Source of the DNA: an uncultured Pseudomonas sp. | Lineage (GTDB): Bacteria; Pseudomonadota; Gammaproteobacteria; Pseudomonadales; Pseudomonadaceae | Assembly (NCBI RefSeq): GCF_946885885.1 | Contig: NZ_CAMPHN010000121.1 | Span: 1-13,035, forward strand | Length of the DNA stretch: 13,035 bases | Direction of reading: 5' to 3' | In this document: piece by piece, positions 1 through 7,759 of the stretch | Layout: every line of letters begins with the position of its first letter | How positions within the stretch are numbered: the first letter of the stretch is position 1 | The notes under the pieces: model-generated | What the model was told of the DNA's origin: nothing | The model's database searches: none | The model's input: only the letters and a program-made list of their open reading frames with translations | Program-made: the position numbers and the translations under genes

Positions 1-440
1 AGCTGGACCAGTGGAAGCCGGGCGAGCACAACGGCACCTTCCGCGGCAACAACCATGCCTTCGTCACCGCCACCGCGGCGCTCGAACACTTCTGGCGCGA
101 CGACGAGTTCGCCCAGCGCGTGCGCGCCAAGGGCAAGCGCATCGCCGACGGGATGAACAAGATCGTCCGTCGCTACGGCCCGGACTCGCTGTTCATCAAA
201 GGCCGCGGAATGATGGTCGGCATCAGCTGCCCGGACGGCGACACCGCCGCCGCGATCTGCCGCCACGCTTTCGAGAACGGCCTGGTGATCGAAACCAGCG
301 GCGCCCACAGCGAAGTGGTCAAGTGCCTGTGCCCGCTGATCATCAGCGAAGCGCAGATCGACAAGGCCATGACCATCCTCGACGCGGCTTTCGCCGCCGT
401 GATGTCCGAACAAACCGCCAGCCAGGCCTCCGCTTCTTAA
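1..440 (+). CDS. ectB: Diaminobutyrate--2-oxoglutarate transaminase EctB, 3' part (5'-truncated by window edge)
   Basis: EctB is a PLP-dependent class III aminotransferase that converts L-aspartate-4-semialdehyde to L-2,4-diaminobutyrate with glutamate as amino donor, the first dedicated step of ectoine synthesis. Only the C-terminal part is visible, about 146 residues read from base 3. It begins within the conserved stretch [17 protein letters not shown], where GTFRGN is a hallmark of this aminotransferase group. The small C-terminal domain follows, with GRGMMVGI and KCLCPLIIS. The PLP-binding lysine and the N-terminal two thirds lie to the left of the window. The frame ends at TAA 438-440. 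That stop is part of the purine-rich ribosome-binding stretch of ectC, 11 bp before the ectC start, so the two genes are almost certainly cotranscribed. Identity is firm from the motif and from ectC/ectD/ask downstream. Confidence 0.95.
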   Translation, partial: LDQWKPGEHNGTFRGNNHAFVTATAALEHFWRDDEFAQRVRAKGKRIADGMNKIVRRYGPDSLFIKGRGMMVGISCPDGDTAAAICRHAFENGLVIETSGAHSEVVKCLCPLIISEAQIDKAMTILDAAFAAVMSEQTASQASAS

Positions 441-451
441 GGAACTTCAAC

Positions 452-847
452 ATGATCGTACGCACCCTCGCCGACTGCGAGCAGTCCAACCGCAAGATCG
501 TCAGCGAAACCTGGGACAGCACGCGCATGCTGCTCAAGGACGACAACATGGGCTTCTCGTTCCATATCACCACCATCTACGCCAACACCGAGACCCATAT
601 CTGGTACCAGAACCACCTGGAGTCGGTGTACTGCATCAGCGGCGAAGGCGAGATCGAGACCATCGCCGACGGCAAGATCTACCCGATCGCCCCCGGCACC
701 CTGTACATCCTCGACAAGCACGACGAACACCTGCTGCGCGCCACCACGGAAATGAAGATGGCCTGCGTGTTCAATCCGCCGCTCAACGGCAAGGAAGTAC
801 ACGACGAGAGCGGTGTGTATCCGCTGGAGGCAGAAACCGTCGCCTGA
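452..847 (+). CDS. ectC: L-ectoine synthase EctC
   Basis: EctC is a small cytoplasmic cupin enzyme that cyclises N-gamma-acetyl-2,4-diaminobutyrate to ectoine. The 131-aa product has the usual length of the family and starts [10 protein letters not shown]. The metal ligands known from the structurally studied family member (Glu57, Tyr85, His93) are all present at those exact positions here: E57 in HLESVY, Y85 in GTLYIL, H93 in DEHLL. Residues of the substrate pocket such as W21, R25, T40, Y52 and F107 are also in place, so the enzyme should be active. The ATG at 452 is preceded by TAAGGA (438-443), which overlaps the ectB stop. ectD follows 21 bp downstream. Function is established by family and by the operon. 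Confidence 0.97.
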   Translation: MIVRTLADCEQSNRKIVSETWDSTRMLLKDDNMGFSFHITTIYANTETHIWYQNHLESVYCISGEGEIETIADGKIYPIAPGTLYILDKHDEHLLRATTEMKMACVFNPPLNGKEVHDESGVYPLEAETVA

Positions 848-855
848 ACCGATCT

Positions 856-862
856 GGAGGAG
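856..862 (+). promoter_or_regulatory. Strong ribosome-binding site deciding the GTG start of ectD
   Basis: GGAGGAG at 856-862 is a near-perfect Shine-Dalgarno sequence 6 nt before GTG at 869-871. It supports the GTG start. No ATG lies close enough to use it, and the next in-frame ATG (M50, base 1016) would remove a conserved N-terminal region. Confidence 0.85.
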
Positions 863-868
863 TCATCC

Positions 869-1777
869 GTGCAAACCGACCTTTACCCCTCTCGCCAGCA
901 GGCCGAGCCGAGCTGGCAGGAACGCCTGGACCCGGTGGTCTACCGCAGCGACCTGGAAAACGCGCCCATCAGCGCAGAGCAGATCGAGCGCTACGAGCGC
1001 GACGGCTACCTGCTGATGCACGATGTGTTCAGCACTGAAGAAGTGGCGGTGCTGCTCAAGGAGCTCGACCGCGTGCGCCGCGACCCGGCGGTGGCCAACT
1101 CCGGCAAGACCATCACCGAACCGGAAAGCGGCGCGGTGCGCTCGGTGTTCGCCATCCACAAGGACAATGCCCTGTTCGGTCGTGTCGCCCGTGACGAACG
1201 GATCGCCGGGATCGCCCGCTTTCTGCTCGGCGGCGAGCTGTATGTGCACCAGTCGCGGATGAACTTCAAACCGGGCTTCAGCGGCAAGGAGTTCTACTGG
1301 CACTCGGATTTCGAGACCTGGCACGTCGAAGACGGCATGCCGCGCATGCGCGCCCTGAGCTGCTCGATCCTGCTCACCGACAACGAGCCGCACAACGGCC
1401 CGCTGCTGCTGATCCCCGGCTCGCACAAACACTACGTGCGCTGCGTTGGCGCCACCCCAGAGAATCACTACGAAGAATCCCTGCGCAAGCAGCAGTTCGG
1501 CGTACCGGACGACAACAGCCTGAAGGAGATGGCCAGTCGCTACGGCATCGACACCGCTCTCGGCCCGGCCGGCAGCGTAGTGTTCTTCGACAGCAACATC
1601 CTCCATGGCTCCAACAGCAATATTACCCCCAGCGCGCGCAGCAACCTGTTCTACGTCTACAACCAGGTGGACAACGCACTCCAGGCGCCCTTCTGCGCAC
1701 AGGCGCCACGCCCGGCCTTCGTCGCCGAGCGCGAGGATTTCACGGCGCTGGATATTCAGCGCCAGCAGTACCTCTGA
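869..1777 (+). CDS. ectD: Ectoine 5-hydroxylase EctD (Fe(II)/2-oxoglutarate dioxygenase)
   Basis: EctD hydroxylates ectoine to (4S,5S)-5-hydroxyectoine using O2, Fe(II) and 2-oxoglutarate in the cytoplasm. The 302-aa product belongs to the phytanoyl-CoA-hydroxylase-like superfamily and has the usual EctD length. The iron-binding HxD...H triad is visible as H145-S-D147 in FYWHSDFETWHVEDG and H246 in NILHGSNSN. The first motif is the EctD signature that sets it apart from other members of the superfamily. A conserved arginine for the 2-oxoglutarate carboxylate probably lies in the following PSARSN segment (inferred). The gene starts with GTG behind a strong Shine-Dalgarno, 21 bp after ectC. Its presence indicates hydroxyectoine as well as ectoine. 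The next gene, ask, is 92 bp away across two stem-loops, an unusually wide gap for this operon. Confidence 0.96.
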   Translation: MQTDLYPSRQQAEPSWQERLDPVVYRSDLENAPISAEQIERYERDGYLLMHDVFSTEEVAVLLKELDRVRRDPAVANSGKTITEPESGAVRSVFAIHKDNALFGRVARDERIAGIARFLLGGELYVHQSRMNFKPGFSGKEFYWHSDFETWHVEDGMPRMRALSCSILLTDNEPHNGPLLLIPGSHKHYVRCVGATPENHYEESLRKQQFGVPDDNSLKEMASRYGIDTALGPAGSVVFFDSNILHGSNSNITPSARSNLFYVYNQVDNALQAPFCAQAPRPAFVAEREDFTALDIQRQQYL

Positions 1778-1786
1778 CCGACTCTC

Positions 1787-1807
1787 GCAGGCCCGCATTG
1801 GGCCTGC
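1787..1807 (+). terminator. Perfect stem-loop after ectD (terminator- or attenuator-like)
   Basis: GCAGGCCC (1787-1794) and GGGCCTGC (1800-1807) are perfect reverse complements around the 5-nt loop GCATT. This makes an 8-bp, mostly GC stem starting 9 nt after the ectD stop. It is followed by ATTCGTTCTT, which is only moderately T-rich. It could be a leaky intrinsic terminator, a processing or stability element, or both. It lies inside a cluster expected to be transcribed through to ask. Confidence 0.55.
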
Positions 1808-1818
1808 ATTCGTTCTTC

Positions 1819-1836
1819 GGCCGCCAACTTGCGGCC
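1819..1836 (+). other. Second stem-loop in the ectD-ask gap
   Basis: GGCCGC (1819-1824) and GCGGCC (1831-1836) pair perfectly around CAACTT. The hairpin lies 11 nt after the first one and 33 nt before the ask start codon. No T-tract follows, so it is not a classical terminator. Together with the hairpin at 1787-1807 it forms a tandem structured spacer. Confidence 0.5.
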
Positions 1837-1869
1837 CAGGGAAGCATTCACCTACGACTGGACGCACCT

Positions 1870-3297
1870 ATGCATACCGTGGAAAAGATCGGCGGCACGT
1901 CCATGAGCCGCTTCGAAGAAGTCTTGAACAACATCCTTATCGGCCCGCGCCAGGGCGACCAGCTGTATCAGCGGGTGTTCGTCGTTTCGGCTTACAGCGG
2001 CATGACCAACCTGTTGCTGGAACATAAAAAGACCGGCGAGCCCGGTGTCTACCAACGCTTCGCCGATGCGCGCAGCGAGGGTGCCTGGCGCGATGCGCTG
2101 GATGCCGTGCGCCAGCGCATGCTGGCGAAGAACGCCGAGCTGTTCCCCGGCGCCTTCGAACGGCAGGCGGCCAACCAATTCGTCGAGTCGCGCATCGCCG
2201 ATGCCGGCGAGTGCATGCACAGCCTGCAACGGCTATGCGCCTACGGCCATTTCCAGCTCACCGAACACCTGATGAAGGTGCGCGAGATGCTCGCCTCCCT
2301 CGGCGAAGCCCATAGCGCCTTCAATACCGTGCTCGCACTCAAGCAGCGCGGGGTCAACGCCAAGCTGGTGGACCTCACCGGTTGGCACCTGGAGGCGCCG
2401 CTGGCGTTCGAGGCGATGATCCGCAGCCGCTTCGAAGACCTCGACCTGTCCCGCGAGCTGGCGGTGGCCACCGGCTACACCCACTGCCGCGAAGGGCTGA
2501 TGAACAGCTTCGACCGCGGCTACAGCGAAATCACCTTCGCCCAGATCGCCGCCGCCACCGGCGCTCGCGAGGCGATCATCCACAAGGAATTCCACCTTTC
2601 CAGCGCCGACCCCAAGCTGGTCGGCGAGGACACCGTGGTGACCATCGGCCGCACCAACTACGACGTCGCCGACCAGCTGTCGAACCTCGGCATGGAAGCG
2701 ATCCACCCGCGCGCGGCCAAGACCCTGCGCCGCGCCGGCATCGAGCTGCGGATCAAAAATGCCTTCGAGCCCGAGCACGCCGGCACCCTGATCAGCCAGG
2801 ACTACCGCAGCGAGCGGCCTTGCGTGGAGATCATCGCCGGGCGCAAGGACGTGTTCGGCCTGGAGGTATTCGACCAGGACATGCTCGGCGACGTCGGCTA
2901 CGACATGGAGATCAGCAAACTGCTCAAGCAACTCAAGCTCTATGTGGTGAACAAGGACTCCGACGCCAACAGCATCACCTACTACGCCTCCGGCTCGCGC
3001 AAACTGATCGAGCGCGCCGCACGGCTGATCGAGGAGCGCTACCCAACCGCCGAGGTCACCGTGCACAACGTCGCCATCGTCTCGGCGATCGGCTCGGACC
3101 TCAAGGTCAAAGGCATCCTGGCCAAGACCATGGCCGCGCTGACCGAGGCCGGCATCGACATCCAGGCGGTACACCAGTCGATCCGCCAGGTGGAAATGCA
3201 GTGCGTGGTCAACGAGGAAGACTACGCCGCCGCCGTGGCCGCCCTACACCGTGCGCTGATCGAGCCGGAGAACCATGGCGAAGTGATTGCGGCTTAG
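1870..3297 (+). CDS. ask_ect: Ectoine-specialised aspartate kinase (Ask_Ect)
   Basis: Aspartokinase phosphorylates L-aspartate, the first step towards aspartate semialdehyde, the EctB substrate. The 475-aa product opens MHTVEKIGGTSMS, the Ask_Ect form of the kinase N-terminal motif, with the catalytic lysine at K6. The kinase domain contains VVSAYSGMTN, FDRGYSEITFAQIAA and NLGMEAIHPRAAK, as in the ectoine-linked lineage rather than ThrA- or LysC-type enzymes. Two C-terminal ACT domains follow, roughly residues 325-395 (FGLEVFDQDM...) and 400-470 (VAIVSAIGSDL...). ATG 1870 is chosen because later starts lose the KIGGTS lysine; a modest GGA lies 7 nt upstream. Upstream in-frame TTG 1798 lies within the hairpin region and adds unconserved residues. 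Family knowledge: Ask_Ect enzymes are less feedback-inhibited than housekeeping aspartokinase, matching a role in solute overproduction. The stop overlaps that of the convergent MFS gene. Confidence 0.94.
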   Translation: MHTVEKIGGTSMSRFEEVLNNILIGPRQGDQLYQRVFVVSAYSGMTNLLLEHKKTGEPGVYQRFADARSEGAWRDALDAVRQRMLAKNAELFPGAFERQAANQFVESRIADAGECMHSLQRLCAYGHFQLTEHLMKVREMLASLGEAHSAFNTVLALKQRGVNAKLVDLTGWHLEAPLAFEAMIRSRFEDLDLSRELAVATGYTHCREGLMNSFDRGYSEITFAQIAAATGAREAIIHKEFHLSSADPKLVGEDTVVTIGRTNYDVADQLSNLGMEAIHPRAAKTLRRAGIELRIKNAFEPEHAGTLISQDYRSERPCVEIIAGRKDVFGLEVFDQDMLGDVGYDMEISKLLKQLKLYVVNKDSDANSITYYASGSRKLIERAARLIEERYPTAEVTVHNVAIVSAIGSDLKVKGILAKTMAALTEAGIDIQAVHQSIRQVEMQCVVNEEDYAAAVAALHRALIEPENHGEVIAA

Positions 3298-4562
3298 GGC
3301 AGTTGCGGTGCCGCTGCACGCTGGCGCTGGAAGTACAGCGCCACCGGTAGCAGCACCAGCAGCCCGAGAGCGCCGGCAGCGAGAAACAGGCCGCTATAGC
3401 CCAGCGCCTTGGCCAACACCCCGCTAAGCGCGCCGACCAGGCCACCCAACAGCAGTTGCGCCGAGGCTTGCAGGGTGAAGTCGGCGCCTTCGTGTTCGGG
3501 GCGGCATTGGCGCATCATCGCGGCGAACAGGGCGACCGTGGACATGCCGTCGGCGATTTGTTCGAACAGCGCGACCAGGTAGACCAGTTCGCGGTCGCCA
3601 CCGGCCTGCACCAGCAGGGCCATGGCGGCGATGCCCAGGGCTTGCAGCGCACCAAACAACAGCAGCGAACGCAGCGTGCCGAAACGGGCGTAGAGCAGGC
3701 CGCCGAGTAGGGCGCCGCCGATGCCGGCGAGGCTGCTGAGCAGGGTCAGCAGGCCGAGGTCGGCATAGCTCCAGCCCTGGTCGACCAGCATCGGTTTGAT
3801 CATCGGCGAGCCCAGGGCGTCGCCGAGTTTGAAGCTGAGCACCACCGCCAGCCACAGCAGCATGCCTGGCTGTGCCAGCAGGCCGCGGTAATGGCGCAGC
3901 AGCAGGCCGGGGCCGGCGGATTCGGCCAGGGCCGGGCGATAGGGCAAGCGTTGCGCTTCTGGAAAGCGCCAGATCGGGATCAGGCTCACCAGCAGCAACA
4001 GCGCCAGCAGGCCGACCGCGAGGTTCCAGCCGAGCCAGTCGACCGCCAGCAGCAGGCCGCTGCCGCTGACCAGCATGCCGATCTTGTAGCCGCCGACTTG
4101 CAGGCTGTTGCCCAGGCCGCGCCAGCGCTCCGGCAGCAGGCGCACGGTGAGGCCGTCGGTGGCGATGTCCTGGGTCGAAGCCGCGAGGTTGATCAACAGC
4201 AACAGGCCGAGCAGCAGCGGCAACTGGCTGCCGAACAGCACAGCCGGCGAGAGCAGCGCCAGCCCGCCGAGCAGCAGCGCGATGCCGCTCTGCAGCGGCA
4301 GTATCCAGCCGCGATGATGACCGAGCCGCGGCGAGGCCAGGCGATCCACCCAGGGCGCCCAAAGCACCTTGAGCAGCCAGGGCAGGGCCAGCAGTTTGAG
4401 CAGGCCGATCAGCGCCAGGTCGACGCCGTGCTCACGCAACAACACTGGCAAGGAGTGGGCGATCAGGCCCGAGGGCAACCCCTGGGCGCAATACAGCGAG
4501 GCCAACAGCACCAGGGTGGCGGTGGGCGGGCGGGGTGCGGCGTCGAGGGGCGTGGACGACAT
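3294..4562 (-). CDS. AmpG/FptX-like major facilitator permease
   Basis: The product is a 422-aa inner-membrane transporter with about 12 hydrophobic segments. Features of the AmpG-related MFS branch are visible: LYCAQGLPSGLI in the first helix, LPWLLKVLWAPWVDR around residues 60-74, and the signature QDIATDG at 131-137. KPMLVDQGWS and a second GGLL...FG repeat lie in the C-terminal half. Members of this branch include AmpG (muropeptide import) and the RhtX/FptX siderophore-importing permeases. The length fits the shorter RhtX/FptX type (about 410-430 aa), but no siderophore or peptidoglycan-recycling genes are nearby, so the substrate is unknown. The ATG at 4562 is chosen for the AAAGAGA ribosome-binding stretch 5 nt upstream; the frame stays open to 4778, but that extension is arginine/cysteine-rich and not membrane-like. 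The gene converges on ask, overlapping it by 4 bp. Confidence 0.85.
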   Translation of the reverse strand: MSSTPLDAAPRPPTATLVLLASLYCAQGLPSGLIAHSLPVLLREHGVDLALIGLLKLLALPWLLKVLWAPWVDRLASPRLGHHRGWILPLQSGIALLLGGLALLSPAVLFGSQLPLLLGLLLLINLAASTQDIATDGLTVRLLPERWRGLGNSLQVGGYKIGMLVSGSGLLLAVDWLGWNLAVGLLALLLLVSLIPIWRFPEAQRLPYRPALAESAGPGLLLRHYRGLLAQPGMLLWLAVVLSFKLGDALGSPMIKPMLVDQGWSYADLGLLTLLSSLAGIGGALLGGLLYARFGTLRSLLLFGALQALGIAAMALLVQAGGDRELVYLVALFEQIADGMSTVALFAAMMRQCRPEHEGADFTLQASAQLLLGGLVGALSGVLAKALGYSGLFLAAGALGLLVLLPVALYFQRQRAAAPQLP

Positions 4563-4567
4563 GGCGG

Positions 4568-4574
4568 TCTCTTT
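4568..4574 (-). promoter_or_regulatory. Ribosome-binding site of the MFS permease
   Basis: Read on the minus strand, AAAGAGA lies 5 nt before ATG 4562. It supports that start over the long upstream in-frame extension. Confidence 0.5.
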
Positions 4575-4598
4575 AGCAGCGCCGGACGAGGGGGTGCG

Positions 4599-4628
4599 AC
4601 AATAACCAGCGCCGTCTGATCGGCACAA
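4599..4628 (-). promoter_or_regulatory. Possible sigma70-type promoter for the MFS permease
   Basis: On the minus strand TTGTGC (4628-4623) and TATTGT (4604-4599) are 18 nt apart, which would place the start of transcription about 30 nt before ATG 4562. The match to TTGACA/TATAAT is partial, so this is only a candidate. Confidence 0.3.
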
Positions 4629-4704
4629 GCCCACAAGTGCCGGATTAGCGGTGCCGAGCACTGTGCCAGGAATCGCTAACGGGGCCAGACGTGGGAGGGG
4701 CATT

Positions 4705-4755
4705 AGCCGCGATTGATCGTAAAGGCACTGAAAGCATCGCGGCTGAAGCCGTCGG
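4705..4755. repeat. Candidate degenerate REP-like inverted repeat
   Basis: AGCCGCGA (4705-4712) pairs perfectly with TCGCGGCT (4737-4744) across 24 nt. The right arm runs into GCGGCTGAAGCCG (4740-4752), which resembles the small hairpin core of REP sequences common between pseudomonad genes. The resemblance is from memory and the element looks eroded. There is no GTAG tetranucleotide at its left foot. Confidence 0.35.
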
Positions 4756-4777
4756 ACCACGCAGGCTGAGTTCCGCA

Positions 4778-4806
4778 AAGCCCAACATGCTGATTTGGTT
4801 GGGCTT
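4778..4806 (-). terminator. Probable intrinsic terminator of the GGDEF-EAL gene
   Basis: AAGCCCAAC (4778-4786) and GTTGGGCTT (4798-4806) form a perfect 9-bp stem with an 11-nt loop, 63 nt beyond the stop of the gene at 4870. In the minus-strand transcript the stem ends GTTGGGCTTT, giving a short T run on the correct side. The loop can also pair with TCAGCAT at 4813-4819, an alternative structure described in the findings. Confidence 0.5.
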
Positions 4807-4869
4807 CGTTCCTCAGCATCAACCTACGATTTGCAGTTCTATTCTCGGACAGGCTCCGAGGCACGGCGC

Positions 4870-7743
4870 TTATTTCCAGATGGCGAAAGCCTGATCGCGC
4901 AGCAGTTGGGCGAAGACTTCGGCCGGCACCGGCTTGCTGATCAGGAAGCCCTGCACCTCGTCGCAGCGCTGGGTCTTGAGGAAGTTCAACTGCTCATGGC
5001 TTTCCACGCCCTCGGCGACCACTTTCAGTTCCAGGCTGTGGGCCATGGCGATGATCGCCCGGGTGATGGCCGCATCCTCGCTGCCCGGCGACAGGTCGCG
5101 GATAAAGGTCTGGTCGATTTTCACGCAATCCACCGGGAAGCGCTTGAGGTAGCTGAGCGAGGAATAGCCGGTGCCGAAGTCGTCGATCGCCAGTTGCACG
5201 CCCAGGTTGCGCAGCTGCTGGAAGGTGCTGATCACGCTTTCGACGTTGTCCAGCAGTTGGCTTTCGGTCAGCTCCAACTCGAGAAACTGCGGCGCCAGGC
5301 CGGTTTCCACCAGGATCTGCCGCACCAGGCTGACCAGGTTGCCCTGGCGCAGTTGGTGCACCGAGAGGTTCACCGATACGCGGATCTCGGCCAGGCCCTG
5401 TTGCTGCCATTCGCGGGCCTGTTGGCATGCCCTGCGCAGGACGATTTCGCCGATGGGGGCGATCAGCCCGGTTTCCTCGGCCAGGCCGATAAAGTCGTTC
5501 GGCGGCACCAGGCCCATTTCCGGGTGACGCCAGCGCACCAGCGCCTCGGCGCCGTTCAGGCTACCGTCGGCCAGGAGCAATTTGGGCTGGTAGAAGACTT
5601 CCAGTTGGTCGCTGTCGATCGCCTTGCGCAGCTGGGTTTCCAGCTGCAAGCGCTCCAGGGTGCAGGCTTGCAGGTTGTCGGTGAAGAACTGGAAGGTGTT
5701 GCCGCCCAGGTGCTTGGCATGTTGCATGGCCATATTGGCCTGGCTGATCAACGCGGAGATTTCCCGCGCGTTGTCCGGCAGCAGGCTGATGCCCAGGGAC
5801 GCGCTGACCACCAGTTCCTCGCCGCCGACGGTCATCGGCATGCGCAGCTTGGTCAGCAAGCGGCTGGCCAGGCGCGCCAGGCTGGAGAGGCTGCCGTAGG
5901 AGTCGAGCAGTATGGCGAATTCGTCGCCGGACAAACGCGCGATGGTGTCGGCCTCGGAAACGGCCTGGGTCAGGCGCCGGCTCATCTGGCGCAGCAACTG
6001 GTCGGCGATTTCATGGCCGAGACTGTCGTTGAGCAGCTTGAAACGGTCCAGGTCGATGTGCAGCAGGGCGATGCTGCGGCCGCTCTGGCGCGCGCGTTGG
6101 CTGGCCTCGTGCAGGCGTTCCTTGAACAGCGTGCGGTTGGCCAGGCCGGTCAGCTCGTCATAGTGCGAGAGATAACGCAGGCGCTCTTCGGCTTCGCGCC
6201 GGGCCGACAGATCGGCGAAGAAGCCGACGATATGGCTGACGTTGTTCCGCGAATCGCGCACCACATTGAGTTGCAGCCACTGCGGATAGAGTTCGCCGTT
6301 CTTGCGCGTCTCGATCAATTCGCCGCGCCAGCTGCCGGTGTTCTCCAACTCCAGGCGGATCATCTGATACTGGCGGCGCGTATCGCGGCTGCCGATCAGG
6401 CTCATCACGTTGCGGCCGACCAGATCCTCCTGGCGGTAACCAGTGACCTGGCTGAACGCCTGGTTGACCGAAAGCAGGCGGTAATCCGGGTCGAGAATCA
6501 CGATGCCTTCGCTGGCCGCTTCGAACACCGTGGAGGCCAGTTGCCGTTGTTGCTCCAACTGCTTGCGCGCGCTGACATCGCGTCGCGTGCCGAGCATACG
6601 CAGCACCCGGCCCTGGGGGTCGCGCTCCACTGCGCGGCCGCGGTCTTCGACCCAGACCCAATGGCCGTCGGCGTGCTTGATCCGGTATTCGACCTGGTAA
6701 TCGTCGCTGCGACCCTTCATATGCTCAATCAGCGCCCGGCGCAGCACCGGCAAATCGTCCGGGTGCAGGCGCGGTTTGAGGTCGCGCAGCATCGCGCGAA
6801 CCTCGCTGGACTCGATGCCGAAAATTTCCTTGAGACGCGAGTGATGCACTTCGTCGCTTTGCAGGTTCCAATCCCACAGGCCCAATTCGCTGGCCTCGAT
6901 GGCCAGACTCAGGCGCGTCTGGCTTTTGCTCAGGGCATGGGTCGCTTCGTCCAGCTCCAGGGTGCGCTCGGCCACCCGCATCTCCAGCTCGGCATGGGCG
7001 GCGCGCAACTCGCGCTCGGCACGGCCGCGCTGCTCGACCTCATGGGCCAGCTCATCGTTGAGGCTCTCGGCGCGTTGCTTGGCGTGCTCCAGGTTGGCGA
7101 TCAGCGCCTGGTTATGAAAGCGTTGCAGCAGCGCGCGTTGCACCAGGCGATTGACCTGCCAGGCGGTGGCCAGCAGCGCCGCCAACAGAATCGCCCCGAG
7201 CACGCCCCAGCCGCGTTGCTGGCTGTGCTCGCTGAGCAGCAGAAAGACCATCGACGGCAGCAGGCAAGGCAACGCGAACGTCAGAAATGCCGGCAAGCTG
7301 ACCGCATAGGCCACGCTGGCGGAGAGGATGGTCGCCGCGATCAGACCGTAGACCAGCGCCTGCTGATAGAACACATCCGCGGGCACCAGGACGATGGCGG
7401 CAAAGGCCAGGGTCAGACCGGATACGCCGGCCCCGGCGAGAAAGCTCATGCGCCAGTGCCGCTGCGCCTGACGGGCCGGCGAGGCGCTGTTGAACGCATT
7501 GACCTGCACCAGGCGCAACATGGCCAACAGCACCAGCCAGACCAACCAGGCGGATAACAGCGCATTGCCCTGCGGTTTCCATAACAAATAGGCGCAGGCC
7601 AGGCCATTGAGCAGCATGAACAGGGTCGGAAATCGCGAGCCCTGGTACAGCAGGCGAGTGCGTTCGACCGAAATTTCCGCAGCGAACTGCTCGGCGATAT
7701 GCCGTTGAGGTTCCATCGCTGCGGCGTTGCGAATAGGAATCAT
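4870..7743 (-). CDS. Membrane-bound PAS-PAS-GGDEF-EAL cyclic-di-GMP protein
   Basis: The 957-aa product is an inner-membrane sensor of cyclic-di-GMP turnover. About six membrane segments lie at residues 36-200. A likely coiled coil follows (203-275), then PAS/PAC modules at about 275-395 ([10 protein letters not shown]..., [10 protein letters not shown]) and 400-515 ([10 protein letters not shown]..., [10 protein letters not shown]), GGDEF at about 525-680 and EAL at about 695-945. The GGDEF signature is SGDEF (605-609), and the I-site arginine is replaced (SEAD instead of RxxD). The EAL half keeps E733-A-L in [49 protein letters not shown] and QGF, so phosphodiesterase activity is expected and cyclase activity is uncertain. 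ATG 7743 is a choice; ATG 7716 is the alternative, and neither has a clear Shine-Dalgarno. The gene is divergent from uvrD, with a terminator-like hairpin downstream. Confidence 0.93.
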   Translation of the reverse strand: MIPIRNAAAMEPQRHIAEQFAAEISVERTRLLYQGSRFPTLFMLLNGLACAYLLWKPQGNALLSAWLVWLVLLAMLRLVQVNAFNSASPARQAQRHWRMSFLAGAGVSGLTLAFAAIVLVPADVFYQQALVYGLIAATILSASVAYAVSLPAFLTFALPCLLPSMVFLLLSEHSQQRGWGVLGAILLAALLATAWQVNRLVQRALLQRFHNQALIANLEHAKQRAESLNDELAHEVEQRGRAERELRAAHAELEMRVAERTLELDEATHALSKSQTRLSLAIEASELGLWDWNLQSDEVHHSRLKEIFGIESSEVRAMLRDLKPRLHPDDLPVLRRALIEHMKGRSDDYQVEYRIKHADGHWVWVEDRGRAVERDPQGRVLRMLGTRRDVSARKQLEQQRQLASTVFEAASEGIVILDPDYRLLSVNQAFSQVTGYRQEDLVGRNVMSLIGSRDTRRQYQMIRLELENTGSWRGELIETRKNGELYPQWLQLNVVRDSRNNVSHIVGFFADLSARREAEERLRYLSHYDELTGLANRTLFKERLHEASQRARQSGRSIALLHIDLDRFKLLNDSLGHEIADQLLRQMSRRLTQAVSEADTIARLSGDEFAILLDSYGSLSSLARLASRLLTKLRMPMTVGGEELVVSASLGISLLPDNAREISALISQANMAMQHAKHLGGNTFQFFTDNLQACTLERLQLETQLRKAIDSDQLEVFYQPKLLLADGSLNGAEALVRWRHPEMGLVPPNDFIGLAEETGLIAPIGEIVLRRACQQAREWQQQGLAEIRVSVNLSVHQLRQGNLVSLVRQILVETGLAPQFLELELTESQLLDNVESVISTFQQLRNLGVQLAIDDFGTGYSSLSYLKRFPVDCVKIDQTFIRDLSPGSEDAAITRAIIAMAHSLELKVVAEGVESHEQLNFLKTQRCDEVQGFLISKPVPAEVFAQLLRDQAFAIWK

Positions 7744-7753
7744 AGGCGGATTT

Positions 7754-7759
7754 CTTATA
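7754..7759 (-). promoter_or_regulatory. Candidate -10 element close to the GGDEF-EAL start
   Basis: Read on the minus strand, TATAAG lies 10 nt before ATG 7743. Transcription from it would begin only a few bases before that ATG, leaving almost no leader, or a leader of about 30 nt for ATG 7716. No good -35 hexamer is visible at the expected distance, so support is weak. Confidence 0.25.

Larger units (their letters stand above)
4563..4869. other. 307-bp structured non-coding region between the GGDEF-EAL and MFS genes
   Basis: No credible gene is seen here. The stretch holds several inverted repeats. CGGCAC/GTGCCG lies at 4621-4626/4637-4642, TTAGCG/CGCTAA at 4645-4650/4674-4679, and AGCCGCGA/TCGCGGCT at 4705-4712/4737-4744. 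A 9-bp hairpin with a terminator-like end for the gene at 4870-7743 is at 4778-4806. A weak minus-strand promoter candidate for the MFS gene is at 4599-4628. The density of dyad symmetry suggests decayed repeat elements rather than a transcribed small gene. Confidence 0.5.

Noticed and set aside
863..1867. Long minus-strand open frame opposite ectD
   Set aside because: It mirrors the reverse complement of a well-identified dioxygenase gene, is low in domain content and has no ribosome-binding site; it is a GC-driven shadow.
1798..1869. Earlier TTG start for the aspartokinase
   Set aside because: The extension would be translated from within the first stem-loop and adds residues not expected before the conserved N-terminal kinase motif; ATG 1870 fits the family.
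4563..4778. 72-residue N-terminal extension of the MFS permease
   Set aside because: It is polar and Arg/Cys-rich, has no membrane character, and ATG 4562 has its own ribosome-binding stretch.
4795..7557. A 920-codon open frame on the plus strand opposite the GGDEF-EAL gene
   Set aside because: The opposite strand encodes a full multidomain protein with intact motifs. The antisense translation is rich in Q, A, H and D with no recognisable domain, as expected from GC-biased codon use.
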